Assembly: GCF_949987515.2 (NCBI RefSeq)
Contig: NC_082694.2
Location: 15,493,958 to 15,557,957, forward strand
Length of the DNA: 64,000 bases
From: Delphinus delphis
Lineage: Eukaryota > Chordata > Mammalia > Artiodactyla > Delphinidae
Reading direction: 5' to 3'
The translations under genes and the position numbers were made by a program. Numbering within the stretch: position 1 is the stretch's first letter; every line of letters starts with the position of its first letter. Below are positions 12,640 through 23,975 of this stretch, in pieces. The notes below the pieces were generated by a model that was given only the letters and a program-made list of their open reading frames with translations, did no database searches and was not told the DNA's origin.

Positions 12640-13365
12640 CTGTATCCATCAAATATTCTATCAATAGGAATAGGATGCTTGTTTTTTCAAAGTGCAGTAA
12701 GAGAATTTTAAAAAGCTTTTAAAGGTGAAAATTGATAGCAGCATTGAAAAACTCAACAGAAAGAAAAAAACTGAGGAAATTTCCCAGAAGTAGAACAAAA
12801 AGAGAAAATTGGAGAACCCAGAATAGGAAGTCCAACATCTAAATCACTCTGAGTTCCAGAAGGAGAGATCAGGAAAAAACAAAAGGAAGGAACCAATAAA
12901 GAAACAAATTAAGAAAATTACTCAGAACTAAAGGATGTACATTTCCAGATTGAAAGGGCTGGTATATACCCAGACAAACAGATTAAAATAGACCTACACC
13001 AAGGTACACTGTTGTGACATTTGAGAGCACGGGGGGATGAGGGGAGATCTGACAAGCGTCAGAGAGAAAAAACAGAACATAGGAAAAAAGGATCAGAACC
13101 AGAATGGCTTCTGACTGCTTCATAGCTACCTTAAAAGCAAGAATACATTGAAGCAATTTTACAAGGAAAATTATTTCCAATCTAGATGTTTAAACCTAGA
13201 AAAATCTCAGTCTAGTAGGGAGAAGAAAAAAGACTTTTTCAGACATGCAAAGTCCCAAAAAATTTACCTAGAATACAGCTCTTCTCCAAAAGATGCTGGA
13301 GGATATGCTGGACCACAGTAAGAAAGTTCAGAAGGACGGAGGCAGGAAACAAGGCAGGAGGAGGA
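12640..13365 (+). repeat. Degenerate old L1/HAL1-type ORF1 fragment
   Basis: 'agagagaaaaaacagaaca', 'ggatcagaaccagaatggc', 'ttcagacatgcaaagtccc' and 'aagatgctggaggatatgct' follow the order seen in old L1/HAL1 ORF1 regions. No open frame survives. The flank from 11860 may be the same element's 5' part. Confidence 0.55.
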
Positions 13366-14127
13366 AGGCATCCAGGATGACTGAAGGGAGAGCGGGGAGG
13401 GAGCTGGGCACTTGATGTGCTGGGTGATGGGCACCAACGGGCACAGTGAAAGCTGCCATCCCCAAGGTGCCCACTTCCTTACACCATCTGAGGACAGAAG
13501 GACGCCCAGGGTGTCTGGCCCAGGCTCCGCTGCTCATCTGGACTTGGCTGCTGAAGTAAGTTCCTGTTCTCCACTCCAGGAGGGAGTTCAGCTTCACCCC
13601 ACAGGTGTTCTGCTCTGACCTGCTCCTGAGAGCGGGGGATGTGAGCGGCTGTCCTCTGACCGCATCTCGGCTGGAGATCCACCCTGGTCCACACGAAGGC
13701 CCAGCCAAACCCCCCGCTCTGTGGTGGCCCTGATCTTTCAAGGTCCACTCGTGACCTCACCCAGTGACTTCTGCAAAGGGTCTCTGGGAAACTCCCAGGG
13801 AGGCTGAAGACAGACTTTGTCCAGCTTCTCCTCTCCTAGGAGCTTGTGTCCAATGGTGCAAACTGCCCTTTCCTCACACAGAAAGCTCTGAGCTTGTCAC
13901 TCAGCGATTCATAACTAAACAATACGCTGCTTAGGTAGGAAGAGATTTACTGGGGATAAAACTATAGAGAAAAGCAAGAGGATGATCAAGACAGAGGTCC
14001 AGATAGTGTTACGGGGTGAGGGGATGGGATGCCACACCAAGGGGACCAGGGGTCTCTCAGGTACCGGTTCTATCCTCCTACCTGCTGCTGGGTCCCTGGT
14101 GGACTGGTGGTGCAACTTATTATCACT
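13366..14127. other. Intergenic, nothing recognised
   Basis: Open frames of up to 137 codons on the minus strand lack domains and overlap other open frames. Confidence 0.4.
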
Positions 14128-14245
14128 CTTTTTTTTTTTTTTTTGGCCGAGCGGCTTGCGGGATCTCAGGTCCCCAACCGGAAATTGAACCCAGGCCATG
14201 GCAGTGAAAGCCTGGAATCCTAACCACAAGGCCACCAGGGAACTC
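14128..14245 (-). mobile_element. Short tRNA-derived SINE
   Basis: Poly-T, then 'ggccgagcggcttgcggga', 'gaaattgaacccaggccatg', 'aaggccaccagggaactc' in reverse orientation. Confidence 0.8.
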
Positions 14246-14559
14246 TTGTCACTCTTGAAACTGTACCTATACATTTTGTGCTCTCCTCTGTATATGTGAC
14301 ATGTCCAAATTTTAACAATTTAAAGCCGGCTGGAAGCTCTCTGTAGGGCAGCAGAGCTTGTAGACTCCACACTTCATTCCAGGGTTATTCAGCGGGACTC
14401 AGCCATTTCCTTCATTAATTTAATCATCCCGTTTTCAAGTCCTTGCCTCGCCCTTGCCTCTGCTGTGCCCAATGTCCTCAAGTCCAGCATCCCTTGGCTC
14501 AGTTTCTCTAGAGAAGAAATGCCTTGCCTTCTGCTGGCGTCAGTACAAGTGTCTGCAGG

Positions 14560-14645
14560 ATCAAATACAGACTTTTAGCCAATCAAATACAGACTTTTAG
14601 CCAAATACAGACTTTTAGCCAAAAATACAATACTTTTAGCTTGTA
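14560..14645 (+). repeat. Minisatellite, unit about 19-23 bp, 3-4 copies
   Basis: The unit caaatacagacttttagcca recurs three times, with a fourth degenerate copy (aaaatacaatacttttagc). Insertions of a few bases separate the copies. Confidence 0.85.
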
Positions 14646-14743
14646 TTCAGCCCTACCCCTGCCCCAACCCTACTTTTCACATTTAGAAAACCCAGGGCCT
14701 CTGATCCCTGAACTAGTCAGCAGCTCTATGGAGTGAATCAGGT

Positions 14744-14995
14744 TGCTTTTTTTTTAATTGAAGTATAATGGACATATAATATTGTGTAAGTTTAAGGTGC
14801 ACAAACGTTAAGGTGATACACATATATTGCAATATGGTTACCGCCTGCGGTGTTATCTAACACCTCTAGCACCTTACAAAAGTGTTATTTCTTTTCTGTG
14901 GTGGGAACAGCTATGATCTAGTGTCTTAGCAACTCTGAAGTTTATAATACAGTATTGTTGACTCTAATCACTATTCTGTGCAATAGAATTCGTCT
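14744..14995 (-). mobile_element. L1 3'-end fragment
   Basis: 'ttaattgaagtataatggac', 'taaggtgcacaaacgttaa' and 'acagtattgttgactctaat' are L1 3' UTR words on the minus strand. Confidence 0.7.
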
Positions 14996-15049
14996 GTTCT
15001 TCCTCTGAAGGCAGTTGGGTTTTTGCGTTCCCCCATCACCGAGTTTTGT

Positions 15050-15310
15050 TTCATCCATCAACACCCCATCTTCTGAATTTGTTGACACCTCTCTCCCATG
15101 TTGTCCTTGCCTGTCTTCTCCTTGTCCAGTTGCTCATTCTCCCCCAACCTCCTGGCGACAGAGTTCCCAGGCTCATCCCCGCACTCTCCTATTTGTCTAT
15201 AACTGTTCCCGAGGTAAGCCCATCTCTCCCAAGGTATTAATCTGTCCCCATGGGCACCTGATACAAGCTGAGTCCATCAGATTCTCCTTCCAAGAATCTG
15301 GAGTACTGAC
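15050..15310. repeat. Old LINE-like fragment
   Basis: 'tgacacctctctcccatgtt' through 'aagcccatctctcccaagg' is related to the stretch at 17960-18300. Family uncertain (L2-like). Confidence 0.4.
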
Positions 15311-16650
15311 CTGAGTGGCAAAGACTGGGGCTGCTTGGAAGTAAATGTGTTTTAGCAGCTCTCTAGAGCAAGCAGTGATACCCCAAGTATTGTCTCAGGC
15401 CAGAGGAGGTCTGTCCATTGTTCTCAGCCCTCAACAAGGTAAGCACAGAAATTGAGCAAGCGTTGAAAATCTTTTATGGCCACTTAACAAGTAACTTTAT
15501 GTTTGTCAAGCCCAAGAATTTAAAATGGGGTTAGTATTATGTATATCTTTTAAAATTTCATTTTTCTAGTCCTTTGCTTTTATTGCGTTTTCAAAAGCAT
15601 TGGAATGTGACGTTTGGAATTCTTAAAAACCTGATCCTTCAACCACAGAGAGTTTGAGCAATTCTTTTCTAAAAGGAAAGTTCACAAACCCATTGCTAGC
15701 CGTCCTGGATCTGGCTTTATCTGGCCCTGCCTGAGGTCAAATGCTCCAGTTCCACCCAGAAGCCGTGAGCCGCTCCCAGTCTTACCAGTAAATTACCTAT
15801 CAACTTAAGCTAACCAGAGGCAGTTCTGATATTTGCTGCAAAAAGAGATTGTAATTAGTACAATCATTATCCCACTCTGCAGATATGAAAAACAAGGCTC
15901 AGAGATGTTACATAACTCACCCACAGGCCCCAAACTAGTAGCTAGCGGGAGCTAGGATTCCAGCTGAAGTCAGCCTGCTTCCAAGTTTCAGCCTTTCCAC
16001 TGCTGCACTGAAACTTTGAAAGAGCCACAAGGATTCAGATACATTTGGTATTGGTGAAAGATGGGGAAGCAGGAGTCCTATATATCATTGGTGAAAATGT
16101 CGACTGGTAAAAAGAAAAAAAATTTTGGAAGGGAATCCTGACAACCCCTATGAGAATTCTCAATGCACATAGTCTTTAACTTTTTGGAGGAATTTATCCT
16201 ACATACATACTTGCACGTGTGTGCGAAGGCGCCTGATCTAGGATAATCATTACAGGTTTGTTTTTCTAACACAAAATTGGAAACAGCCAATTTAATAGAG
16301 AACCAGTTAAAATAAGTTATTGTACATTCATACAATAAAGTAATGCAGCCATTAAATACAATAAGGCAGCTATATTTGTACTGAGATAGAACAATCACTA
16401 AGTAATATTAAGTAGAAACAAACAAGTACTATACAGAACAGTACATATAGAATGCACTCACTTTGTTAAAAAAAATAGAGAGAGAGAGAGGCAGGGGACA
16501 TATACATGCTCCCACATGCACTAAAAGTTTCTGAAATGATACATAAGGAACTGGTAATAAGTTTTCACTTTGGGAAGGTGACCCAGGAGACTGGGTTTGG
16601 GGTGGGACTGAGATTTACATTTCCACATACATCCTTCTCTACCTTTTAGA
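15311..16650. other. Intergenic, with a MIR-like patch
   Basis: 15880-15985 contains MIR-like words ('acaaggctcagagatgtta', 'tagtagctagcgggagctag'). A short (GA)n lies near 16480. Nothing else recognised. Confidence 0.45.
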
Positions 16651-16857
16651 TTTTTTTTTTTTTTTCGGTGCGTGGGCCTCTCACCGCCACGGCCTCTCCT
16701 GTCGCGGAGCACAGGCTCCGGACGCGCAGGCCCAGTGGCCACGGCTCACGGGCCCAGCAGCTCCGCGGCACGTGGGATCCTCCCGGACCGGGGCAAGAAC
16801 CCTCGTCCCCCCCCATCGGCAGGCGGATCGCCAACCACTGCGCCACCAGGGAAGCCC
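16651..16857 (-). mobile_element. CHR SINE, left arm of an inverted pair
   Basis: Reverse-strand monomer between tagatttttt duplications; it contains a C-run (16808-16814) that is an expansion compared with other copies. Confidence 0.92.
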
Positions 16858-16882
16858 TAGATTTTTTAAAACTAAATTCTTT

Positions 16883-17090
16883 GGGCTTTCCTGGTGGCGC
16901 AGTGGTTGAGAGTCCCCCTGTCGATATAGGGGACACAGGTTCGTGCCCCGGTCGGGGAAGATCCCACATGCCGCGGAGCGGCTGGGCCCGTGAGGCGTGG
17001 CCGCTGGGCCTGCGCGTCCGGAGCCTGTGCTCTGCAGCGGGAGAGGCCACAACAGTGAGAGGCCCGCGTAGCGAAAATAATAATAATAAT
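16883..17090 (+). mobile_element. CHR SINE, right arm of an inverted pair
   Basis: Forward monomer with an (ATA)n-type tail, flanked by exact duplications aaactaaattcttt at 16869-16882 and 17091-17104. Only 25 bp separate it from the reverse copy. Confidence 0.93.
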
Positions 17091-17104
17091 AAACTAAATT
17101 CTTT

Positions 17105-17900
17105 GAGCTGTTAGCTCTGTGACTTGGGCAGTGGGTTCATTCCAGGGGTCTCTGCCTCTGGGAGCAGTGGTCAGGATATACTTCACTCCCCGTTGAGTTG
17201 GCACCTTCTGGAGTCAGGATATCTGCTCCCTGGGTTGGCCCAGGGCTCTCAGGTACCCCAAGCTCTGAAAGGGCAACGGCCTATCTGGACAGGCAATGAT
17301 TCTGCGTGGGAGTGCAGGGTGTCCTGAAACAAAATGCTTTTGGCAATTCTTTCCCCTGGTTTTTATGTAAATGGTAAGGCAAACATCAACTTAGACATGG
17401 GACATTTGGATATAACATGATTTAGGGAGTATCTATTATTTTTACCACCCATATCAATTCATCCTTCTGGAATTTGTACATTAACTTCCCTCTGGGATCA
17501 ACCTCCTCTCCCATGGAATTTCTGGGGTCATGGACCCCAGATGAGCAGCACATCCCAAGCTGGGATAATCAGAGCCCTGAATTCCCTGGCTCTGGGATTA
17601 GTTCGGGCAAAGAAAGAAACACGACCGAATGCAAGCAGTGGTGATCCTGCCGAGATTCCTGGGCAAGAAATACACACTCTTCCTACCTGCACAAAGGAGC
17701 AGGGCTCAAGCTGAGGCAGCCATCTTGCCCCCCTGGGCCTGTCTGATGAGAGCTTAGGAACGGGGAAGAAAACTAGCTCCTGAGACATCCTTCAGGCTGT
17801 ACTTCTCCACTGGACTGTCTACACATGCTGCATCCACTTCCTGTCCTCCCGTTCATGCCTCCACCCACACTCAAAGGGCTTTCCCTTCCACCACTGGCCT
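17105..17900. other. Intergenic, nothing recognised
   Basis: No exon-like or nameable repeat pattern. Confidence 0.4.
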
Positions 17901-17929
17901 AAAAGCTGCTCGTGTCACATCTGGGGTCA

Positions 17930-18480
17930 CTTTCTTACCTCATCAGAATGCACCTCTTAGCAGCCTCTCCAGCTTTAAAAACCCCCAAGTTGTCTTGTGT
18001 CTGTGGCATACACACTCCTTTGGCTTCTCCTCTTCTGCTTGGCTGGCTGTTCATCCTCCCTCAGCCCCATGGTGATGGGGTTCCAGGGCTCATCCTTGAA
18101 CCCTCTTACTTGTCTGCACCTTTTCCTGAAGTGAGCCCATCCACTCCCAAGGTGTTCATCACTACTTATTTGATGACACCCCAATTTGTATCCAGCCTGA
18201 ACCTCTTTTCTGAGCTCCAGAAATTTTGCATAATTCAGTTGCCATCTTTGACGTGTCCAACTCCAAATATTTCATTCTGGTCCCCATTCAAAACTTGTTT
18301 CACACCCAGTGTACTCCTTAGCAAACGGGACCACCAACCAGGCAGATGCTTAAACCACGAGCCTGGGAATCATCTAACCTCGTCCCTCAGCTCCACCACG
18401 CTCTACACATAACTCATCAGTAAGACCTGTTACTTTTACTTCCAAAACATATCTTGAATTTATTCACTTCCTCCGTCTTC
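17930..18480. repeat. Old LINE-like fragment
   Basis: A 166-codon open frame here reads through 'ctcagccccatggtgatgg', 'ttgatgacaccccaatttg' and 'aacctcttttctgagctcca', words of an ancient LINE-like repeat rather than a gene. Family not fixed. Confidence 0.5.
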
Positions 18481-18484
18481 ACTC

Positions 18485-18862
18485 TCATGGCCTGTGATGG
18501 TCATGAGTGTGGTCCAGCTTTTCTCCTCCTGGGGATATGGGAGGATGACACTTTCCCACCCCATTTGAAGTTAGGCAATGCCTGTATGACTTACTTAGCC
18601 AATAACATGGAAAGGATGAGGCATCTGTCACTTCTGGTGGGGAATTGTAAGAGCCAGTACACTTCTCTCCCTCCTGCCATGGGGATTACGGAAATTGTGT
18701 TGAGACGGGGACCCTGTCAACCTGAGTCCCTGAGTGGTAAATACGAGCAGAGCCCATCTGCTGACTCGCAAAAAAACTGAAAATAACTATTAGTTCTGTT
18801 AAGCCATTGAGGTTAGGACCTGTTTGTTACTGCAGTGCAACCTAGCCCATCCTGTCTGATAC
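18485..18862. repeat. MaLR (MLT1-like) LTR
   Basis: 'tggcctgtgatggtcatgag', 'cttagccaataacatgga', 'aagccattgaggttagg' and 'cctagcccatcctgtctgat' match the MLT1 type of LTR. Confidence 0.65.
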
Positions 18863-18929
18863 ACTATCTTGTCCAAGTCACCCAAACTCCTGCAGTAGCC
18901 TCCTACTCTACTCTTCTCTCCTTCCACAC

Positions 18930-19385
18930 AGCAGAGTAACCTCTTTACAACTTAAGTCAGATCCCATCACACCTGCCTTAAAACCTTTTGGCATCTTCCC
19001 GTGGTACTTGGAAGAAAATCCGCACTCCTTCCTACAGCCACAGGATTTGATCCCTGCCTGTCTCTCTGACCCAGTCTCCCACCCTGTCTTCCTCATTCAT
19101 TGCATCCAGTCCCGCCTCAGAGCTTTCACAGATTGCTCTTCCCTCTGCCTGGAATCCTTTCCCACACTATTCACATAGCTGACTCCTTCTCATCCTTCAA
19201 GCCTCAGCTTAAATGACACATCCTCAGGGAGGCTTCTACCCTGTTTGTTCATTTCCTTGTTAGCTTTTACCAAAAGTTGGAATTACGTTTGCTTTTCACA
19301 TTTATTTACTTGTTGATTCACTAAGTTGTAAGCTCTACGGGGGCCGTGTCAAGCTCTCAATACATATTTGTTGAGTGGAGGAATG
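18930..19385. repeat. L2-like fragment
   Basis: 'ctctgcctggaatcctttcc', 'tccttctcatccttcaagcc' and 'aaatgacacatcctcaggga' are characteristic L2 words. Confidence 0.65.
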
Positions 19386-21420
19386 AGTGAGAAGGCATTG
19401 CAAGGGCTAATGCATAAGCAAATACAAGGCTGTGGTGGTCATGGGGCTAGTAAACATCAGGCTGACCAATTCAGCCTGCCCTGCAGGTGGCTTCTTTCAG
19501 GTGACAGGGACCAAACCTCGCAAGTTCTTCTATTCCCCTCAGGAGCTAAAGTGCCTCTGAGATACTGGGGCTTCTTCAGAAGGCCCAGCTTGGGCTCTGA
19601 CTTCCCTCTCAGCTATGACGGCTCACCCAGTGACAGCCCAGCCTGGAGCAGGTCCAGCTGGGGCTCAGGAGCGGGCAACCAGTCCCAGCAGGGAAGCAGC
19701 CAGCTGTTGCCGTCATAGAGAGCATTGGCCTGGCCAGGTCTCTAGAAATTGCCAAGGTCAAGGTCGGGTGCTTCCATCCCCTACAGATGGAGAAATCTGG
19801 GGACGGGCCAGTCCAGTATTTCCTTCCACCCCACTACTGGGATCACTGACCCTGGTCTGGAGCTCCCCGATTTCCAGTTGCCCAACCCATAGACCCCTCC
19901 AGGCATCACTGCTTTCAAAGGACCCTCAGGCCTCCAAACCCCTCTCCTCCCAACACACTTCTGAGTTGGACAGGGCGGGCCTTATCCTTTGTCAAAGACA
20001 AGGACACTGTGGCTCAGGAAGGCAAGGGTCTCTTCCAACTCAGCATGTGAGTTGACCAATGAACTGGATCCCAGAGTCAGTGCCTTACCCCAGTGGAACC
20101 TTCCTCACGAGCGACATGCTTGGCAGGGTCCATAGCCTCTGCCCTGGCATTGATCACATCTAAGTGTCACTTGCTCTCGGGGACCCTCTGCCCTGTGAAC
20201 TCTGACCTCGTTCTCTGGTGTTGGGAGGAATTTAGCCTCTTCAGCTGCTGCCTCGGCTGATTTCCCTGGGACCCAGCTCTTTCCTGCCTGAATCCATGGC
20301 GGTCATTTTCACGTCGGGTCTTGGATACGCTCCCTGCTGGCCCAGCTCGCTCACCAGACCTCACAGATGGCCTGACCAAGCAAACCACTGTCCTCACACC
20401 CACAAAACACCCCTCATCCTCCAACAAGGAAGGCTGAGGCCCTGGGGGGGTCCAGCCACAAGCTTCATAAGCCACTTGTGGCAAGCAGGGCTCCAGATTC
20501 CCTTCTCTTAGAGGTTCCCACAGGCCTGGGAGGAAGGAACGGGGAGGTACCTCAGGGAGACCAGAAGGATGGCCTGGAGCAGATGCAGGAAGGGGAGCTG
20601 CCCAAGGAACCTGGGCAGGGCCGGTGACGGGGGAGGGTGGGCAGGAGCCCACAGAGGGGGTGGCTCTTCCCTTTGAATAGGACAGGACAAGGTGGGCACC
20701 TGGTAGGTTTCTGCTAATCAGATCACAGCAGGCAGAGGAGACTCAGGAAGTAGGAGAGAATGAAAGCTGGGATTTTTTTTTTTTTTTGTAAAATACAACA
20801 TTTGTTTTTAAAGGACATTCAATAGGTCCAAGTGAAAGCTGGCAGAATGTCCTTTGGAACCTGAACGACCTGTACCTGTGAGCACACCAGGGTACCATGT
20901 GCAGAGGCCCAGCAAGTGCACTGCACAACCCTAGGGCCCCCTTCACATTGCACTGATCGTGAACCTGAATACTTACTACAGTTCTCTGGCAGGTGGCAGT
21001 CAGGTGTCTTAAGGAAGGAAAGAAGGCCGTCTTTTCTGATCCTCTAGGGTTAGTGGTAGGGCTTCAAGTAGGTACTTCCAGGAGGTTTGAAATGAACTTT
21101 TCCTCTCCAGAAGTTAAAATCTCTCTAGTGTAAACGTGCCTACTCTACTCACCTGCATGACAGCCCTTTGTTCCTGGAGTATGCAAAGGTAGCAGTTCAT
21201 TAGCATCCATTCTTAATTACAGAGGCCCAAATTCAGGAAGACAGATTTTTTCTTACATGCTTTGGGGGCGTGGGGGTCGGGTAGGGAGCGTATTCGACAA
21301 CTTTGTGCCGTCAATAGAACCAGTAATTCCTAGGCCTTATTTTAGGCAATACTTGAATTGGGGAATTATATGACAATTCACATGTTGCATGTCTTCACAT
21401 GGAGAGCGTTCACAAACTTT
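19386..21420. other. Intergenic, GC-rich, nothing recognised
   Basis: The 146- and 161-codon open frames (19615-20055 plus, 20167-20652 minus) lack domains and have no convincing splice context. I looked here for granulysin-like saposin exons on the minus strand and found none I could support. Confidence 0.4.
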
Positions 21421-21437
21421 TCTGGAGTTGTTTTCTT

Positions 21438-21762
21438 AATTTACTTGTGTATTTATTTATTTTTGGCTGCCTCGGGTTTTCGTCGCTGCGCGCGCCTTTC
21501 TCTAGTTGTGTCAAGCGGGGGCTACTGTTCGTTGCAGTGCGCTGGCTTCTCATTGCAGTGGCTTCTCCTGTTGCGGAGCATGGGCTCTAGGCACACGGGC
21601 TTCAGTAGTTGTGGCTCGTGGGCTCTAGAGCGCAGGCTCAGTAGTTGTGGCGCACAAGCTTAGTTGCTCCGCGGCATGTGGGATCTTCCCGGACCAGGGC
21701 TTGAACTTGTGTCCCCTGCATTGGCGGGCGGATTCTTAACCACTGCACCACCAGGGAAGTCC
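21438..21762 (-). mobile_element. Long CHR-related SINE
   Basis: Reverse-strand multi-part form; duplication ctggagttgttttctt at 21422-21437 and 21763-21778. Confidence 0.92.
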
Positions 21763-21778
21763 CTGGAGTTGTTTTCTT

Positions 21779-23205
21779 CACTGGCTGCCCTCAGGAATCT
21801 CTATTCCTGATGTCCACACATTCCAAACCAGCATCCCTATTTCTCCAATTTAATGGAGCACTGACTACTCAGACCCCATTCACATTTAACACCACAGGCC
21901 ATTAACAGACACGCTCTGAAAAGAGTGTTCTCAGAGTCATGAATACACTTGTGTGCTCTGAGAATCACCAAAAGCAGACCTAGCAGGCAATGTTTCCCCA
22001 ACAAAGATAAGGGTCTCCAATGAGCTGAAGAGATGCTTTCCACATAGACCAGACATCAAAGCATTAAATGAAGGCATGACCGAGGAAAAATTGTGGGCAG
22101 AGGCCAGTTATCTACAGGCTGTCACCAGGGAGCCCTGTGTCACCAAGCACAGTGACCATCCATTTATTTCCTGAGCAACAGTTTCTGGTCGACATGAAGA
22201 CCTCTCTCTGGATATTTCTTGAAGATAACATTTGGCAAGTAAATAGCAAATAGCATTGCTTGCTTTCTTTATACTAAGTAAGAGGGAACAACCCCCCGGT
22301 GACCCAGCCCTCAGTGGCAGCTCCCCAAGGGCTTGTCCATTGGGAAGTCCAGTGTTGACCCCAGTGTGTCACCTCGCCACCTGGGCTGGAAGCTGCTTCC
22401 CACAGTCCCCTTCCTCATGTGCTCCCAGGTTAGACTTTGTCGATGAGGGAATCTTGCCCTGGACTTAGAATACAGGAGTGAAGCAGAAGGCATTTTTCTC
22501 AGAGGCTTGGTCAGATGCAAGTACATCAAAGAACTTCAAGAGCTCCCACTTCCTGCCACATTCTCCCCTCACACAGGGCTGCAAGCTGAGGTCCCCAAGA
22601 CGCAGAACGGCTTCTGTTTTCCTGATGGCCTGACCGATGCCATGGCCCTCAAGATCTCTCTGCTCTCTGGCTCAACCATCAGCTTCACGCGGGCCCTCTC
22701 CTGACTCCCTTCTCACCCCTGCTCAGCACTGACCCACGCAGAGAGCTCAGAGTCCTTCCTCCAGCTCCCGGGGCCTCTGTGTGTGCAGCGGACCTCACAG
22801 GACGCTTAGAGTTTACCTCACGTCAGCACCAATGGTATGATGAAATGTCAGACACCATGATTCTTCTAAGTTGCTCGATGTCTTTTTCCCACCCCTACGC
22901 AGTTTCAGGCCTGCTTCGTGAGCCCTGTTAAAACAGAAATCACCAACTCTAGGTTGTAAGCTTCAACAGACTGAAGAGCTGCCAGACACCTTGAAGCTTC
23001 CACCTTTCCTTTCTCCAGCCTCTATCAATAGAAAGGATGAGTATACAGAGTGATTTTCCCACCGCCCCAGCCTCATCCTCCCTTAGAAGGAAAATGTTCC
23101 TATACTCCCTATTCCTTTCATTCATTTTCTCCTACTGCACTAGAGTTCATCCTCAAAATTGGATATTACTGACTCTGAAAGATTATGTTTTAGGTTGGTG
23201 TGTGT
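21779..23205. other. Intergenic, nothing recognised
   Basis: No gene or nameable repeat seen on either strand. Confidence 0.4.
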
Positions 23206-23206
23206 A

Positions 23207-23975
23207 TTTGCTATAATTGCTGTGTAACAAATTACCCCAAAACTTAGCTGCTTAAAACTTTTATTATCTCACCTCTTCTGTGGGCCAGGAGTTAAGGAGT
23301 GGCTCAGTTGGATGGTTCTGCCTCAGGGATTCCCAGGAGGTGGCAGACAAAATGTCAGTCAGGACCCCAGTCACCTGAGAGCTTGCCTGGAGCCAGAGGG
23401 TCTGCTTCCAAGATAGCACCCGCACAAAGCTGTTGGCAGGAAGCTTCAGATCTTCAACACATGGCCTTTTCATAAGGCTGCTTGAGTGTCTTCACGGGCA
23501 TATCAGCTAACTTTCCCCAGAGCGGGTGATCCAAGAGATAGAGCTTTCATGATCTAGTCCCAAAAGTCACAAATCATCAGTTCCTCCATATTCTGTTCAT
23601 TAGAAATGAGTTACTAAGTCAGCCCACACTCAAAGGGAAGGGAATTAAGCTTCACTTTTTTTTTTTAACATCTTTATTGGAGTATAATTGCTTCACAATG
23701 GTGTGTTAGTTTCTGCTTTACAACAAAGTGAATCAGCTATACATATACATATATCCCCATATCTCTTCCCTCTTGCGTCTCCCTCCCTCCCACCCTCCCC
23801 ATCCCACCCCTCTAGGTGGTCACAAAGCACCGAGCTGATCTCCCTGTGCAAGGCAGCTGCTTCCCACTAGCTATCTATTTTACAGTTGGTAGCGTATATA
23901 TGTCTAAGCTTCACTTTTTAAAGAGCAGAATTTCAAGGAATTTGTGGGCATATCTTAAAACCACCAAAGTGTGAA
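23207..23975. repeat. Old interspersed repeat, copy B of a pair, split by an L1
   Basis: 'acaaattaccccaaaactta', 'ggagtggctcagttggatgg' and 'gtgatccaagagatagagc' align with 2150-2690. The L1 fragment at 23661-23904 interrupts it. Confidence 0.6.
23661..23904 (-). mobile_element. L1 3'-end insertion
   Basis: 'aacatctttattggagtata' to 'gatctccctgtgcaaggcag', a cetartiodactyl L1 3' UTR on the minus strand, flanked by taagcttcacttttt at 23646-23660 and 23905-23919. Confidence 0.9.

Noticed and set aside
16651..17090. Inverted SINE pair as a possible CRISPR-like or regulatory palindrome
   Set aside because: Each arm is an independent SINE insertion with its own target duplication; the pairing is by chance.
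17912..18412. 166-codon plus-strand open frame
   Set aside because: Reads through an old LINE-like repeat that is also present at 15050-15310.
20290..20380. Minus-strand words resembling a saposin cysteine segment (AICEVW) as a possible GNLY exon
   Set aside because: Only six residues match loosely, followed at once by a stop; no second exon with matching cysteines was found nearby.
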